From NCBI GenBank assembly GCA_030340625.1, contig JAOPHQ010002871.1, positions 122,886 to 186,885 on the forward strand: 64,000 nucleotides of DNA. The letters run 5' to 3'. Position 1 is the stretch's first letter, and every line of letters starts with the position of its first letter. Below are positions 10,508-22,322 of this stretch, in pieces. A program made the translations under genes and the position numbers. Source of the stretch: Merluccius polli. Its lineage: Eukaryota > Chordata > Actinopteri > Gadiformes > Merlucciidae. The notes beneath the pieces were generated by a model. The model was given only the letters and a program-made list of their open reading frames with translations, made no database searches and had not been told where the DNA came from.

Positions 10508-13500
10508 TTAGGGTTAGTTAGTTGGTTAGCCACTAGGCTCTCTATAGGGTTAGTTAGTTGGTTAGCCACTAGGCTCCTCTATAGGGTTAGGGTTAGTTGG
10601 TTAGTCACGAGGCTCTCTATATTGTTAGTTAGTTGGTAAGCCACTAGGCCCTCTATAGGGTTAGTTAGTTGGTAAGCCACTAGGCTCTATAGGATTAGGG
10701 TTAGTTGGTCAGACACTAGGCTCTAGGGTTAGTTGGTTAGCCACTAGGCTCTAGGGTTAGTTGGTTAGTTGGTAAGTCACAAGGCTCTCTATAGGGTTAG
10801 TTAGTTGGTTAGCCACTAGGCTCTCTATAGGGTTAGTTAGTTGGTTAGCCACTAGGCTCTCTATAGGGTTGGGGTTAGTTGGTCAGCCACTAAGCTCTCT
10901 ATACGGTTATGGTTAGTTGGTTGGTTAGCCACTAGGCTCTCTATAGGGTTAGTTAGTTGGTTAGCCACTAGGCTCTCTATAGGGTTAGTTGGTTAGCCAC
11001 TAGGCTGTCTATAGAGTTCAGGTTAGTTAGTTGGTTAGCCACTAGGCTCTATAGGATTAGGGTTAGTTGGTTAGCCACTAGGCTTTCTATAAGGTTAGTT
11101 AGTTGGTTAGCCACAGGGATCTCTATAGGGTTAGATAGTTGGTTAGCCACAAGGCTCTCTATATAGGGTTAGTGTTAGATGTTTAGCCACTAGGCTCTCT
11201 ATAGGGTTAGTTAGTTGGTTAGCCACTAGGCTCTCTATAGGGTTAGTTAGTTGGTTAGACACTAGGCTCTATAGGGTCAGGATGAGTTGGTTAGACACTA
11301 GGCTCTATACGGTAAGGGTTAGTTGGTTAGCCACTAGGCTCTCTATAGAGTTAGGGTTAGTTGGTTAGCCACTAGGCTCTCTATAGGGTTAGTTAGTTGG
11401 TTAGCCACTAGGCTCTCTATAGGGTTAGTTGGTTAGTCACTAGGCCCTCTATAGAGTTAGTTGGTTAGCCACTAGGTTCTGTATAGGGTAAGTTGGTTAG
11501 CCACAAGGCTCTATAGGGTTAGGGTTAGTTAGTTGGTAAGTCACTACGCTCTCTATAGGGTTAGTTAGTTGGTTAGTCACTAGGCTCTCTATAGGGTTAG
11601 TTAGTTGGTTAGCAACTAGGCTCTCTATAGGGTTAGGGTTAGTTGGTTAGCCACTAGGCTCTCTATAGGGTTAGTTAGTTGGTTAGCCACTATGCTCTCT
11701 ATAGGGTTAGTTAGTTGGTTAGCACCTAGGCTCTCTATAGGGTTAGTTGGTTAGCCACTAGGCTCTCTTTAGGGTTAGGATTGGTTAGTTGGTAAGTCTC
11801 TAGGCTCTCTATAGGGTTAGTTGGTTAGCCACTAGGCTCTCTATAGGGTTAGGGTTAGTTGGTTAGCCACTAGGCTCTCTATAGGGTTAGTTAGTTGGTT
11901 AGCCACTATGCTCTCTATAGGGTTAGTTAGTTGGTTAGCACCTAGGCTCTCTATATGGTTAGTTGGTTAGCCACTAGGCACTCAATAGGGTTAGGGTTAG
12001 TTAGTTGGTTAGCCACTAGGCTCTCTATAGGGTTAGTTGGTTAGACACTAGGCTCTATAGGGTTAGGGTTAGTTGGTCAGACACTAGGCTTTCTATAAGG
12101 TTAGTTAGTTGGTTAGCCACAGGGATCTCTATAGGGTTAGATAGTTGGTTAGCCACAAGGCTCTCTATATAGGGTTAGTGTTAGATGTTTAGACACTAGG
12201 CTCTCTATAGGGTTAGTTAATTGGTTAGCCACTAGGCTCTCTATAGGGTTAGTTAGTTGGTTAGACACTAGGCTCTATAGGGTCAGGATGAGTTGGTTAG
12301 ACACTAGGCTCTATACGGTAAGGGTTAGTTGGTTAGCCACTAGGCTCTCTATAGGGTTAGTTAGTTGGTTAGCCACTAGGCTCTCTATAGGGTTAGTTAG
12401 TTGGTTAGCCACTAGGCTCTCTATAGGGTTAGTTAGTTGGTAAGCCACTAGGCTCTATAGGGTTAGTTAGTTGGTTAGCCACTAGGCTCTCTAGGGTTGG
12501 GGTTAGTTGGTCAGCCACTAAGCTCTCTATACGGTTGTGGTTAGTTGGTTAGCCACTGGGCTCTCTATAGGGTTAGTTAGTTGGTTAGCCACAATGCTCT
12601 CTATAGGGCGAGTGTTAGATGGTTAGCCACGGAGCTCTCTATATGGTTATGGTTAGTTAGGGGGTTAGCCACTAGGCTCTCTATAGGGTTAGTTATTTGG
12701 TTGGTCACTAGGCTCTCTATAGGGTTATGGTTAGTTAGGTGGTTAGTCACTAGGCTCTCTATAGGGTTAGTTAGTTGGTTAGCCTCTAGGCTCTCTATAG
12801 GGTTAGGGTTAGTTGGTTAGTCACTAGGCCCTCTATAGGGTTAGTTGGTTAGCCACGAGGCTCTATAGGGTTAGGGTTAGTTAGTTGGTTAGCCACTAGG
12901 CTCTATAGGGTTAGTTGGTTAGCCATTAGGCTCTCTATAGCGTTAGGGTTAGTTAGTTGGTTAGTCAGTAGGCTCTCTATAGGGTTAGTTTGTTCGCCAC
13001 TAGGCTGTCTATATGGTTAGGATTAGTTGGTTAGCCACTAGGCTCTATAGCGTTAGGGTTAGTTAGTTGGTTAGCCACTGGACTCTCTATAGGGTTAGTA
13101 AGTTGGTTAGACACTAGGCTCTCTATAGGGTTAGGGTTAGTTAGTTGTTTAGCCACTAGACTATAGCGTTGGGGTTATGGTTAGTTGGTTAGCCACTAGG
13201 CTCTCTATAGGGTTAGTTAGTTGGTTAGCCACTAGGCTCTCTTTAGGGTTAGTTTGTTGTTTAGCCAGTAGGCTTTCTATAGGGTTAGTGTTAGTTGGTT
13301 AGCCAGTAGGCTCTCTATAGGGTTAGTTAGTTGGTTAGCCACTAGGCTCTCTATAGGGTTAGTTAATTGGTTAGCCACTAGGCTCTCTATAGGCTTAGGG
13401 TTAGTTAGTTGGTTAGCCACTAGGCTCTCTATAGGGTTAGGTTTAGTTGGTTAATCACTAGGCTCTCTATAGGGTCAGTTGGTTAGCCACTAAGCTCTCT

Positions 13501-13639
13501 ATAGGGTTATGGTTAGTTGGTTATATAGGGTTAGGGTTAGTTGGTTAGCCACTAGACTCTCTATAGGGTTAGGGTTAGTTGGTTAGTAACTAGGTGCTCT
13601 ATAGGGTTATTTGGTTAGCCATTAGGCTCTCTATAGGTT
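10508..13639. repeat. 3.1-kb minisatellite, 36-bp unit
   Basis: About 85 units of GGGTTAGTTAGTTGGTTAGC plus CACTAGGCTCTCTATA. Length variants differ by GGGTTA or TTAG steps, and some units lack the second TTAG. Higher-order blocks recur: the stretch around 11040-11330 reappears at about 12050-12330 with the same point variants, so long segments were duplicated together. It lies between serpinc1 and the convergent zbtb37. No gene is seen. Confidence 0.95.
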
Positions 13640-13776
13640 TGGTATGATGAAGCTGGTGGGCAAGAGGTCCAGCTGCTAGTTTCAGAAGATAAGGGTTCAG
13701 CCAGTCCAGGAACCTAAAGTTCTGCCATTTTTCTCTTCAGCTTGTGTGAATGCATACCTTACAGATACGTTTATGT
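13640..13776. other. Short unique spacer
   Basis: Between the 36-bp array and the hAT insertion; includes the 8-bp target GTTTATGT at 13769-13776. Nothing else recognised. Confidence 0.4.
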
Positions 13777-15208
13777 CAGTGGTTCTCAACCTTTTTTGAA
13801 CAAATGCCCCCCTGACCAATCCATGATCCTCGTACCGCCCCCCCCCCCCTTACAAAAAAACCCCCAATAAACTACATGGTGCTGGTGCTTTAAGTGTTCT
13901 TGTAGTGAACAGTGTGTTAAGACTGGAGGACTTCAACTGACATCGGGTGTTATGATGAGAGAAGCCATTGTTTTGCTTTAAAATCCCTGTTTTTATTGGA
14001 TTGGAGCTGCATTTATGCCCCCAACAACTTGATGTGCTGCTGAGCAAATCTGATCATTTTACAGGAAATTAAAGCATTGATTTTAAACATTGCCTCCAAA
14101 ATGTATGTTTTTGAGACATATAATAGGTCATGTTTGTACGTTACTTAACTGGAGAAACTGGGAAACAACATGGAAATGTTAATTTAGTTGTAATGTGATA
14201 TAAAATATTAAATAGAATAGGTTATACAAGATATTAAATAGTCAGCTCGACTTGTAAAAATAAAAAAAAACCTAACAATTTTAACTCTAAAACGCATTAA
14301 AGTATTATTAATTGATTAAATATTTCTTTCTTTCGTAAGTGACCATGGTATAAGCGGGATAATGCCCTTCGAGGTGTCCATTAACAGAAATTAATGGGCG
14401 ACGTGGAGGCGTGAACCGTCCGACGCGAAGCGGAGGACTTACGCGAAGTCCATTCATTTCGTCGGTCATTATCCCTTACTTATACTATACTTTATATTTC
14501 GGCTGCAAACCGCAATTCTTTTTTCGTTCTCCGTAACTTTGAAATATCTCCACACTGCCGACATCGTTGTTTATGTTTACCGCGTCACTGCACGTTCTTT
14601 CATTGCGTCAGTAAAACGCGCCGCGTCACTGCACGTTGTTTGCTTGCATCATTAAAACGCGGCGCTAATATTTAATATATATATATTTGGCCTTGTTTTT
14701 CACTCCACCGAATATTCGGTGCATCCCTATTTGATTGTAATGTGTGTGATTAAACGTGGTTACATTATCGCGCTTGTGTACGTTTTCATTGGTTATAGCC
14801 CGCGAAGATGAGGTGACAGCTGTCAAAAGTAGCGTTTGTGTTTCCCGGGTTTCGCTGCTGCTGTGGTGGATTTGTTTGGGCGTTACTATGGAGACCGTTC
14901 TTGCTCGGCTTGTCCGATCGTGATCAGGGAGCAGAGGGGAGATCTCCAGGGCGACGTCGGGGTTTACTCCATTTTACCCAGCAGTGGAAGCAGCAGACTC
15001 GGGTTCTTGGTCTCAGACAGCAGCTTTATTTTTAGTTGGGAAACCATTAAGTTTAAAATGTAGAGTTCAAGTGAACTTTGTACAAGCCAAATTGTGGCGC
15101 CCCCATTCGTGCCTGAGCGCCCCCATACCAGCCCTCACGCGTCCAGCGCCCCCCAAAATGTTTATAACGCCCCCAAGGGGGCGGTACAGCCCCCGTTGAG
15201 AAACCATG
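13777..15208. mobile_element. hAT element (CAGTGGTTCTCAAC end), 1.43 kb
   Basis: Left end CAGTGGTTCTCAACCTTTTT and right end CCCGTTGAGAAACCATG are imperfect inverted repeats, flanked by GTTTATGT on both sides (13769-13776 and 15209-15216), an 8-bp duplication. Subterminal sequence is rich in CGCCCCC motifs. No transposase is visible, so it is non-autonomous. A palindromic MITE is nested inside, as is the remnant of another element ending CCGAATATTCGGTGCATCCC at about 14708-14728. Confidence 0.85.
14352..14478. mobile_element. Nested palindromic MITE with GGGATAATG ends
   Basis: Starts GGGATAATGCCC and ends GGTCATTATCCC. The inner arms GGTGTCCATTAAC...GAAATTAATGG and TCCGACGCG pair imperfectly across the centre. 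Related to the fragment at 8048-8146. Confidence 0.65.
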
Positions 15209-15295
15209 GTTTATGTTTTCAATTCACATTTAAGGGTTTAATCATCCTCCACAATTTAAGCGGGTTATTTCAATGTTATTTCAACTTCATTTAGA

Positions 15296-16408
15296 GGTTA
15301 GATGGACAGTACTGGTCAGGTGATGGTAAAAGATGGACAGTACTCAGGTGATGGTAATAGATGGACAGTACTGGTTAAGTGATGGGACGATATGTTATTC
15401 CACAAAATGACAGACATTTTATTGGCTCAAGTTGCTTTATTTCCTCAATGTTCTTCAGGAGTGAAGTAGTAGTGATGTAGGGTTGATCTAGTAGTGATGT
15501 AGGAGAGATACAGTACAACAGTAGTGATGTTGCAGGGGTGATCTAGTAGTGATGTAGGAGTGGAACAGTAGTGATGTAGGGGTGATCTAGTAGTGATGTA
15601 GGAGTGGAACAGTAGTGATGTAGGGGTGATCTAGTAGTGATGTAGGAGTGGAACAGTAGTGATGTAGGGGTGATCTAGTAGTGATGTAGGAGTGATCTAG
15701 GAGTGATGTAAAGGTGATATAGTAGTGGTGTAGGAGGGGCGATCTAGTAGTGGTATAGGAGGGGCGATCTAGTAGTGATGTAGCAGGGGCGATCTAGTAG
15801 TGATGTAGCAGGGGCGATCTAGTAGTGATGTAACAGGGGTGTTCTAGTGGTGATGTAGCAGGGGGTGGTCTAGTAGTGATGTAGTAGGGGTGATCTAGTA
15901 GTGATGTAGGGGGGATCTAGTAGTGATGTAGGGCGATCTAGTAGTGATGTAACAGGGGTGTTCTAGTGGTGATGTAGCAGGGAGTGAGCAAGTAGTGATG
16001 TAGCAGGGGTGGTCTTGAAGTGATGTAGGGGTGATCTAGTAGTGGTGTAGCAGAGGTGATCTAGTAGCGATGTAGCAGGGGGATCTAGTAGTGATGTAGG
16101 GTGATCTAGTAGTGATGTAGCAGGGGGGATCTAGTAGTGATGCAGGGTGATCTCGTAGTGATGTAGGAGTGATCTAGTAGTGATGTAGCAGGGGGGGATC
16201 TAGTAGTGATGTAAGGTGATCTCGTAGTGATGTAGGGGTGAGCTAGTAGTGATGTAGAAGAGGTGATCTAGTAGCGATGTAGCAGGGGTGATCTAGTAGT
16301 GATGTAGCAGGGGTGATCTCGTAGTGATGTAGGGGTGATCTAGTAGTGACGTAGCAGAGGTGATCTAGTAGCGATGTAGCAGGGGTGATCTAGTAGTGAT
16401 CTAGTAGT
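15296..16408. repeat. GTAGTGATGTAGCAGGGGTGATCTA minisatellite
   Basis: Three copies of a GATGGACAGTACTGGTCAGGTGATG unit (15301-15385) precede about forty units of 19-25 bp based on TAGTAGTGATGTAGNNGGGGTGATC (15463-16408), with G-run length variation. No gene seen. Confidence 0.93.
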
Positions 16409-16545
16409 TAGGGCTAACACCAAACCTAGGGCTAACCCTAAACCCAGGCTAACTCTAAACTTAGGCTAACCCTAAACCTAGGCTAACCCTAAACTTAGGC
16501 TAACTCTAAACTTAGGCTAACCCTACACATAGACTAACCCTAAAC
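16409..16545. repeat. GGCTAACCCTAAACCTA short tandem repeat (left part)
   Basis: 17-bp units (AGGCTAACCCTAAACTT-like) continue on the other side of the hAT insertion at 17515-17645, showing one array was split by it. Confidence 0.85.
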
Positions 16546-17514
16546 TAGGGTGGCCAGACGTCCGGCTTTAGGCCGGACTGTTCGGTTTTTCAATGCCCTG
16601 TCCGGCGCAGCATCAAGCCGGACGCGTATTTGTCCTCCTTTTGAGACACTGCTTGAAGAGCGGAGTTCTAGAATCTCTGCTGGGACGCAGCACAACGTCC
16701 AATGCAGTCAAATATCTGGTTTAACTAGGGTGACCAGACGTCCTCTTTTGCCCGGACATGTCCTCTTTTTGAGACCTAAAAAAATGTCTGGGCGGATTTT
16801 CGAAATCGTCCGGGATTTTGTTTTCAAACCTGCAACATCGGAATTTCCATTGCGTTCGCTGACCAACTAGTCCCGCCCTCTCTACTCAGTTCTGTTAGTC
16901 CCGCCTCCCCCTACTCAGTTCTGTTAGTCCCGCCCTCCCTACTCAGTTCTGTTAGTCCCGCCCTCCCCCTACTCAGTTCTGTTAGTCCCGCCTCCCCCTA
17001 CTCAGTTCTGTTAGTCCCACCCTCCCTCTACAGTTCTGTTCGCTTTGCTGTGAGTGGCAGTGAGTAGGGGGAGTTACCTGCATACGTACAGTCTGACTGT
17101 AGAGCTACCGTCATTGGTCAATAGCCTTTTCTGTGAGCTTTTAATTGTTCAGTCTGCACCTCAGTGGCGCGAGCAGCTTCCTTGTTTATCAAAGAGAGCG
17201 CAGGTATCGGCGGCATCTCTGCAGCTATGCCGAAACGTCAATGTAAGTTCACGGATTAACTAAAAAAGAAATATCCATGCTTTCATCTTGGTCGCGATCC
17301 ACACAAAGCTTTTTATTATTATAGCCACTTTTTATTATTTGTTTAGGTTATTGTCTTATAGGGACAAACATTGAAAACGTTTACTTTAGGCCTGTATTGT
17401 CTGTGCGTTTGCACTTTGAGGCAGTGTTTTTTCTATTTTCTATGTTAGTGTTGTTAAGGGCCCCCCCCCCGCTGAGGTGTCCTCCTTTTCACAAACTCAT
17501 ATCTGGTCACCCTA
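16546..17514 (+). mobile_element. hAT-like composite element, TAGGGTGGCC family, longest copy
   Basis: Starts TAGGGTGGCCAGACGTCCGG and ends CATATCTGGTCACCCTA, flanked by CCCTAAAC (16538-16545 and 17515-17522). The duplication is 8 bp but resembles the surrounding repeat, so it is weaker evidence here than for the other copies. A second family start, TAGGGTGACCAGACGTCCTC, lies internally at about 16728, so two ends sit in tandem. At 17227 an ATG opens MPKRQCKFTD before a stop, which looks like the residual start of a hAT transposase. An internal minisatellite lies at 16861-17040. Three shorter copies occur at 25157-25557 (inverted), 33105-33432 and 60974-61151. Confidence 0.75.
16861..17040. 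repeat. AGTCCCGCCCTCCCTACTCAGTTCTGTT minisatellite
   Basis: About six units of 27-29 bp inside the hAT-like element, with GC-rich cores resembling Sp1-type GGGCGGGA boxes on the other strand. Confidence 0.85.
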
Positions 17515-17645
17515 CCCTAAACGCAGGCTAACCCTAAACCTAGGGTAACACTAACCCTAGGCTAACCATAAATTTAGGCTAACCCTAAACCAAGGCTAAC
17601 ACTAAACCTAGGCTAACTCTAAACCTAGGCTAACCCTAACCCATC
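17515..17645. repeat. GGCTAACCCTAAACCTA short tandem repeat (right part)
   Basis: Continuation of the 17-bp array at 16409-16545. Confidence 0.85.
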
Positions 17646-19210
17646 TAGAAGCTTTAAGGTGCCACTGCTTGTCTTAAGTACCACTTAAAAATCTCTGATC
17701 TTATATTTACGATATATTCTTCAGAAAGTAAATATTTGTATTTAATATTTAAGTAGGCATGTTGTGTTCAAGGTTATAGGGTATATATTGTTTGTTTACA
17801 TTGAACAAAATTAAAGAGAAAAAGCAAAGCGATACTGACTGCATAGCAAATGAAATAAAGTGAAATATAATTGATGACATAATTAAAACATAATTATCTT
17901 AATAAGAAGTTGTAAGGGCTATTTTTACTTGATTCCTTCAGAAGTTGGAAACATGCAACATCCAAAGTTACCAAAGACCTTTTTCACAAACTGAGAACAT
18001 GATGAAGTCATGAAGACTCTTCCAGCTCCCAGACAGTCCAGTCCAGATTGATGAGGCGGGAATGTGAGCAAACTCAGTCTTTAGTTCCTTGAGAATGTGC
18101 AGGATGTTGTATGTCTGGAGCCATTGAGAAGTTATCTGCTAGGAGCTGCTCCCTAATGAGGTTAGCTGTTAGCATTGTGCTAGGTAGCATTATTATGCTA
18201 AAAGGAGCAAGCATTACATTAAGGAGAGTTGACATCTCTCTACCTGATAGTTTATGGTTTAGTCTAAAGAGGTAACCAGGTGTATCATCCAACCAGGTGA
18301 TTTCTGGCTTCACTTGCATAAAAGACCACCTTACTGGCCAAATCCACCTTATATATTCTCTAATGTCCTTTTTAAGTGCTCTCAGTACATTTGGTGTCCA
18401 TGTCACCACTTGGCCACACCTCCTTTCCTGTGGTCCTTGCTAGGACGACCTGGGGGACCTGCATGTTGCCATGGCTGCATCCATGTCATCTTCACCATGG
18501 GCTAGAAGTCCTTTATACAAAATACTCCAAATAGTCCATTCCATAGCGATGTCATATGATTGGTCTGTGTAGTGTGTTGTGATTGTTCTGTTCTCTAGCT
18601 AGCCTGTGTTTAGTGTGTGGTGATTGGTCTGTTCTCCAGCTAGCCCATGTATAGTGTGTTGTGATTCGTCTGTTCTCCAGCTAGCCCATGTGTACTGTGT
18701 TGTGATTTGTTTCCCAGCTAGCCGCTGTGTGCTGCATTGATTGGTCTGTTCTGCATGAGGATCCATAGAGGTAACTAAGCTGTAGCTTATGAGGTTTTCT
18801 GCGTATCGTAATTTATTTTATCTCGTTAACTTATCTTGTATCTGGAGAAAAGCAGCTGCTTTCCGTTCACCAAATTAAATGAACTTTACTATTAAACCTT
18901 AAATGAAACCATTACCCCACCTTATAAGAGAAATAAATGGTCCTTGACATATTTCTGATGAAGTCTAACTTTTTTCTTTTACGTCCAAAAGGTCAGAGCA
19001 AATCAATCTTGTGATTGAGAATTAAGAGGTGAAAGGATTGTTCTCCAGATTGTGACGAGGCTGACCAGTAGGAGTAGTCACTCTAAAAACATAAGAAAGA
19101 AAGGATAAGCACTCTGAGGTTAGGAGTGTGTTGCTACTGCTAACTAAGGGTATTCATAGTTATAAGCACTCTGAGGTTACGAGTGTGTTGCTTCTGCTAA
19201 CTAAGGGTAT
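17646..19210. other. Low-repeat stretch with no recognised gene
   Basis: AT-rich sequence. It contains a - strand ORF (18074-18409, listed separately), four copies of a GTGTTGTGATTGGTCTGTTCTCCAGCTAGCCCATG-like unit (18566-18760), and a 57-bp tandem duplication beginning GCACTCTGAGGTTA (about 19108 and 19165). Confidence 0.5.
18074..18409 (-). pseudogene. Unidentified 111-codon ORF
   Basis: The reading frame on the - strand runs without stop through ordinary, non-repetitive sequence, and its composition looks protein-like (MVTWTPNVLRALKKD, RWIWPVRWSF, PEITWLDDTPGYLFRL). It ends TGA at 18074. I do not recognise a family. It could be the remnant of a retroelement or of a duplicated gene. No splice sites, start context or domain support it as functional. 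Confidence 0.25.
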
Positions 19211-19224
19211 TCATAGTTAGAGCA

Positions 19225-20060
19225 GAGCCCGTCTACGGAGAGCCTGTCCACTCCCTATTAAGTCCCATTGTACCGAATTTTGGTTGCAGTTCCACCAGAG
19301 CTCCACTGGGGGCGATCGCCTGTGAGTGCAGAATGAATGGGAGCAGATGGAGCTACACGGCTAAATGTGTCTCTTTCACCTGATTCTCATTGAAAAAACT
19401 CTGATTTGATTGTAGTTCTTACAAGTTCAACATAGGTTATAGATCGAAAGTTGAATGAACGAGTACTTATGTCCTTTCGATTTCTTACAGGACGTGTTGT
19501 TATTGCCCATAACACGCTAGCATTCTGCTAATGAACGCTGATTGGTCAGTGAAGGACTGATTACGACCAGAGATCTGCTTGATGGCATCTTGGCATCCGA
19601 AGCGGGACCAGAACGTTATGGTGGACAATTTCGCCCAAGTTCTTTTTTTTTTAACACAGCAACTTCTTTTGGTTGCTGGCACTTTTATCTGCGTATCGTT
19701 ATGTATGTACTGCTGTGTTATCGATGCCTTGAGGGAAAGGGAGAGGCTTGCCGTAAAGCAGTATCTCTGGTCGTAAGATGAGTATGACGTCATTGACATT
19801 TTAAAATACTTTTTTAAAGCAAATAAGTGACTCTAAAAAATCTAACACCCAGCAATGTGTAATTTCTTTGCATCCCCTTTCGAAAGCAACATTCAAATTA
19901 CTAGACAAAAAATTATATCCTGAGAAAAGTGGAGTTTGAGGGGTATAGCTCCATAGACCGCCATTCATTCTGCACTCACCATGTGAGCGCCCTCACATGG
20001 AACCAGAGGGGAACTGCAACAGTTCAGAACCAGGAAGTAAACCGAGAGTGGAACTTCTCT
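19225..20060. mobile_element. Possible foldback element with diverged inverted arms
   Basis: TTGCAGTTCC, a GCGATCGCC-like block and GAGTGCAGAATGAATGG occur in order at about 19283-19338. Their inverse occurs at about 19958-20025 (CCATTCATTCTGCACTCA, GAGCGCC, GGAACTGCAA). The ends are too diverged for me to define a duplication. The interior has overlapping short ORFs only. Confidence 0.5.
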
Positions 20061-20399
20061 CCTTATTAGACATTCTCTGGTTAGAGTGTATATTAGGGTT
20101 AGCAGTAGTTCTAGTATTGGAGTGTTTGGTGGCTGTAGCTCAACATTAGTTGTATAATTCAACTGTTCCGACAGACCATAATAATCACAGTATTTAATAT
20201 TGGTGTCCATGGAAAAGTGCTCCTTGTGAAGGTAAATGTGGTTTAAAGAAATAAAGCTTATTCATGTACTCACTAACTAGTATTCCTGTACTCACTAACT
20301 ATAGTTTTATGTATTAAATTCACTGTTTGTGGAGTGTGTCTAAATGAGGGTTAAGAGGCTTGTTGTTGTCCCTGGCTACAGTCCTTTAGGGAGTTAGGT
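20061..20399. other. Unassigned spacer
   Basis: No gene, element end or array recognised, apart from a short duplicated CTCACTAACTA near 20269 and 20290. Confidence 0.4.
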
Positions 20400-20656
20400 T
20401 CATGAAGTGAGTGGGGCCCCTGGTGGAGGTCAGTCTGCAGGTTAGTCAGGTGGAGGGCAGTCTGCAGGTCTGTCTGGTGGAGGTCAGTCTGGTGGACATC
20501 ACCCTGGTGGTCATTCTGGTGGAGGTCAGTCTGCAGGTCAGTCTGGTGGAGGTCAGTCTGGTGGTCGGTCTGGTGGAGGTCAGTCTGGTGGAGGTCACTC
20601 TGGTGGTCAGTCTGGTGGAGGTCAGTCAGGAGGTCCTGGTGGAGGTCAGTCTAGTG
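20400..20656. repeat. GTCTGGTGGAGGTCA minisatellite, distal part
   Basis: 15-bp units (GTCTGGTGGAGGTCA) alternate with 12-bp units (GTCTGCAGGTCA). The same array continues at 23908-24035, where it meets the zbtb37 stop codon; a 3.2-kb hAT insertion separates the two parts. The Val/Ser-rich ORF over it is an artefact. Confidence 0.93.
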
Positions 20657-21180
20657 CAGAGGTCACTAACAGGCGGACCGCGGTCGGGGTCCGGACCCAG
20701 ACGCCGTCCAATGCGGACCCAGACCTATAATCAATAAACTATTGAGGGATTCTACATTATGACGGGGCGCTTCTATTTTGACCAGCGCAGCATTTCTAGT
20801 CTTTACGGCATTTGGTTAGCGGACCTTACAGACCAATTGCATGCGAGTTAAGCGTCCCACGTGACGCTGCTCAGCCAATCAAATGTGTAAACAAAAGCGC
20901 GACTCTGAATACGGAAATGAGTGAGATGAGAGGCAGGTGGAAAGGGAAGTTAGTGATACAGGGAGATTACACGGATAGACAAGTGAGCCGGAGACAGTAA
21001 GAGAAGACAGAGAGACGTGTGAGCGGGAGACAGGGAGAGACGAGTGAGCGGGAGACAGGGAGAGACAATACACATGTATACTTCAATGATTAGTGACAAT
21101 AAATATTTTTGAATTGTACTTTGTTTAATTTAACAGTCAGTTACAGATGTTGATACAACTAAGAGGCTACATATATATAT

Positions 21181-21742
21181 TAGAGTTGAGCCGGATACTC
21201 GGCTGAAACGAGTATCCGGTACGGATAAAGCACTTTTGCCGAGTACGAGTATTATACGAGTAATACGAGTCAATATCTGTGCTCGGATTGAATGAAAATC
21301 CTCATTGGGTAGCTGACTGTGTCAGCGTTCTGTGATAGGCTACAGCGCCCCTCCCCTACACAATGCAGATGTGTTGTTGTGTCCCGCTCTGATCACTCAC
21401 ACACAGAACAGCTCTCTGTCTCTCCCTCAGTCACTCAGGTTCGCGGGTCGTTTTCCGTTAATGTTTAGGGTTTCTTCAGCTTCAGGTTTGTTATTACTTA
21501 GGTTGGTACTTACTTACGAACCAGTAGAGTTCTGGTAAACATGGGTTCATTCAGACGTGGTGCCGACTCGCGTTGCGTCTCTGCCTGTCGGAGATTTTTT
21601 TTTTCTTTTTCTTTTTTTAACCGTCATCTGGCTGCCTGGCTCTAACCAGTTTTTTTTTACTTCACGCACGGTGTCCGACACTTTCTTGCTGTATTTCGTG
21701 AAAAAAAAAAGCTAGTAGTGGTATAAATATTGGAAATCAAGC

Positions 21743-21784
<42 letters not shown>

Positions 21785-22019
21785 CTCTCTCCCTCTCCCT
21801 GCCGGTCGTCGGAGTTTTTTTTTTTTTTTTTTTCAATGCTGATGCTGTCCTGTAAATAGTTTTCTAATCAGCAATAAATAACAATTTCTGATCAACCCAT
21901 ATCAATTGCATGCTTAAAATAACATACCGGTTAAAACCTCGCTCATTTCAAGACAACCCGACCCACTTCCGGGTTAAATGGTTTACAGATACAGATAATG
22001 CTGTACTCGCTCATCCCTA
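21181..22019. mobile_element. Nested hAT element, TAGAGTTGAGC end
   Basis: Ends TAGAGTTGAGCCGGATACTC and GTACTCGCTCATCCCTA, flanked by ATATATAT on both sides; the duplication is ambiguous because the target is a TA repeat. Contains an (AC)n run at 21746-21780 and poly-T tracts at 21596-21625 and 21817-21833. Confidence 0.75.
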
Positions 22020-22023
22020 ATAT

Positions 22024-22136
22024 ATATATAGGGATGTCCCAATCCCGATCCCCGGATCGGATCGGGCCCGATACAGGGTTTTTAAGGTCAATCGGGATCG
22101 GACGATCTAATTCAATTGCATGGCCGATCCATATTT

Positions 22137-22177
<41 letters not shown>
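22024..22177. repeat. hAT-end fragment plus (TA)n microsatellite
   Basis: TAGGGATGTCCCAATCCCGA begins a fragment of a further hAT family with GATCGG-rich subterminal sequence, broken off near 22140 by a TA repeat that carries the Tc1 insertion. Confidence 0.6.
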
Positions 22178-22180
<3 letters not shown>

Positions 22181-22322
22181 TCACCGGCCACTTTATTAGG
22201 TACACCTGTCCAACTGCTCGTTAACGCAAATTTCTAATCAGCCAATCACATGGCAGCAACTCTGCATTTAGGCATGTAGACATGGTCAGGACGATCTGCT
22301 GCAGTTCAAACCGAGCATCAGA

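Noticed and set aside
10508..13639. Regular 36-bp repeats resembling a CRISPR array
   Set aside because: Units are head-to-tail with no unique spacers, in vertebrate DNA with spliced genes. It is a minisatellite.
10508..13639. Interstitial telomere repeat (TTAGGG)
   Set aside because: GGGTTAG occurs within longer units but never as a run of the telomeric hexamer.
20411..20737. 108-codon Val/Ser/Glu ORF
   Set aside because: It is the 15-bp array translated, running into a hAT end; no non-repeat coding support.
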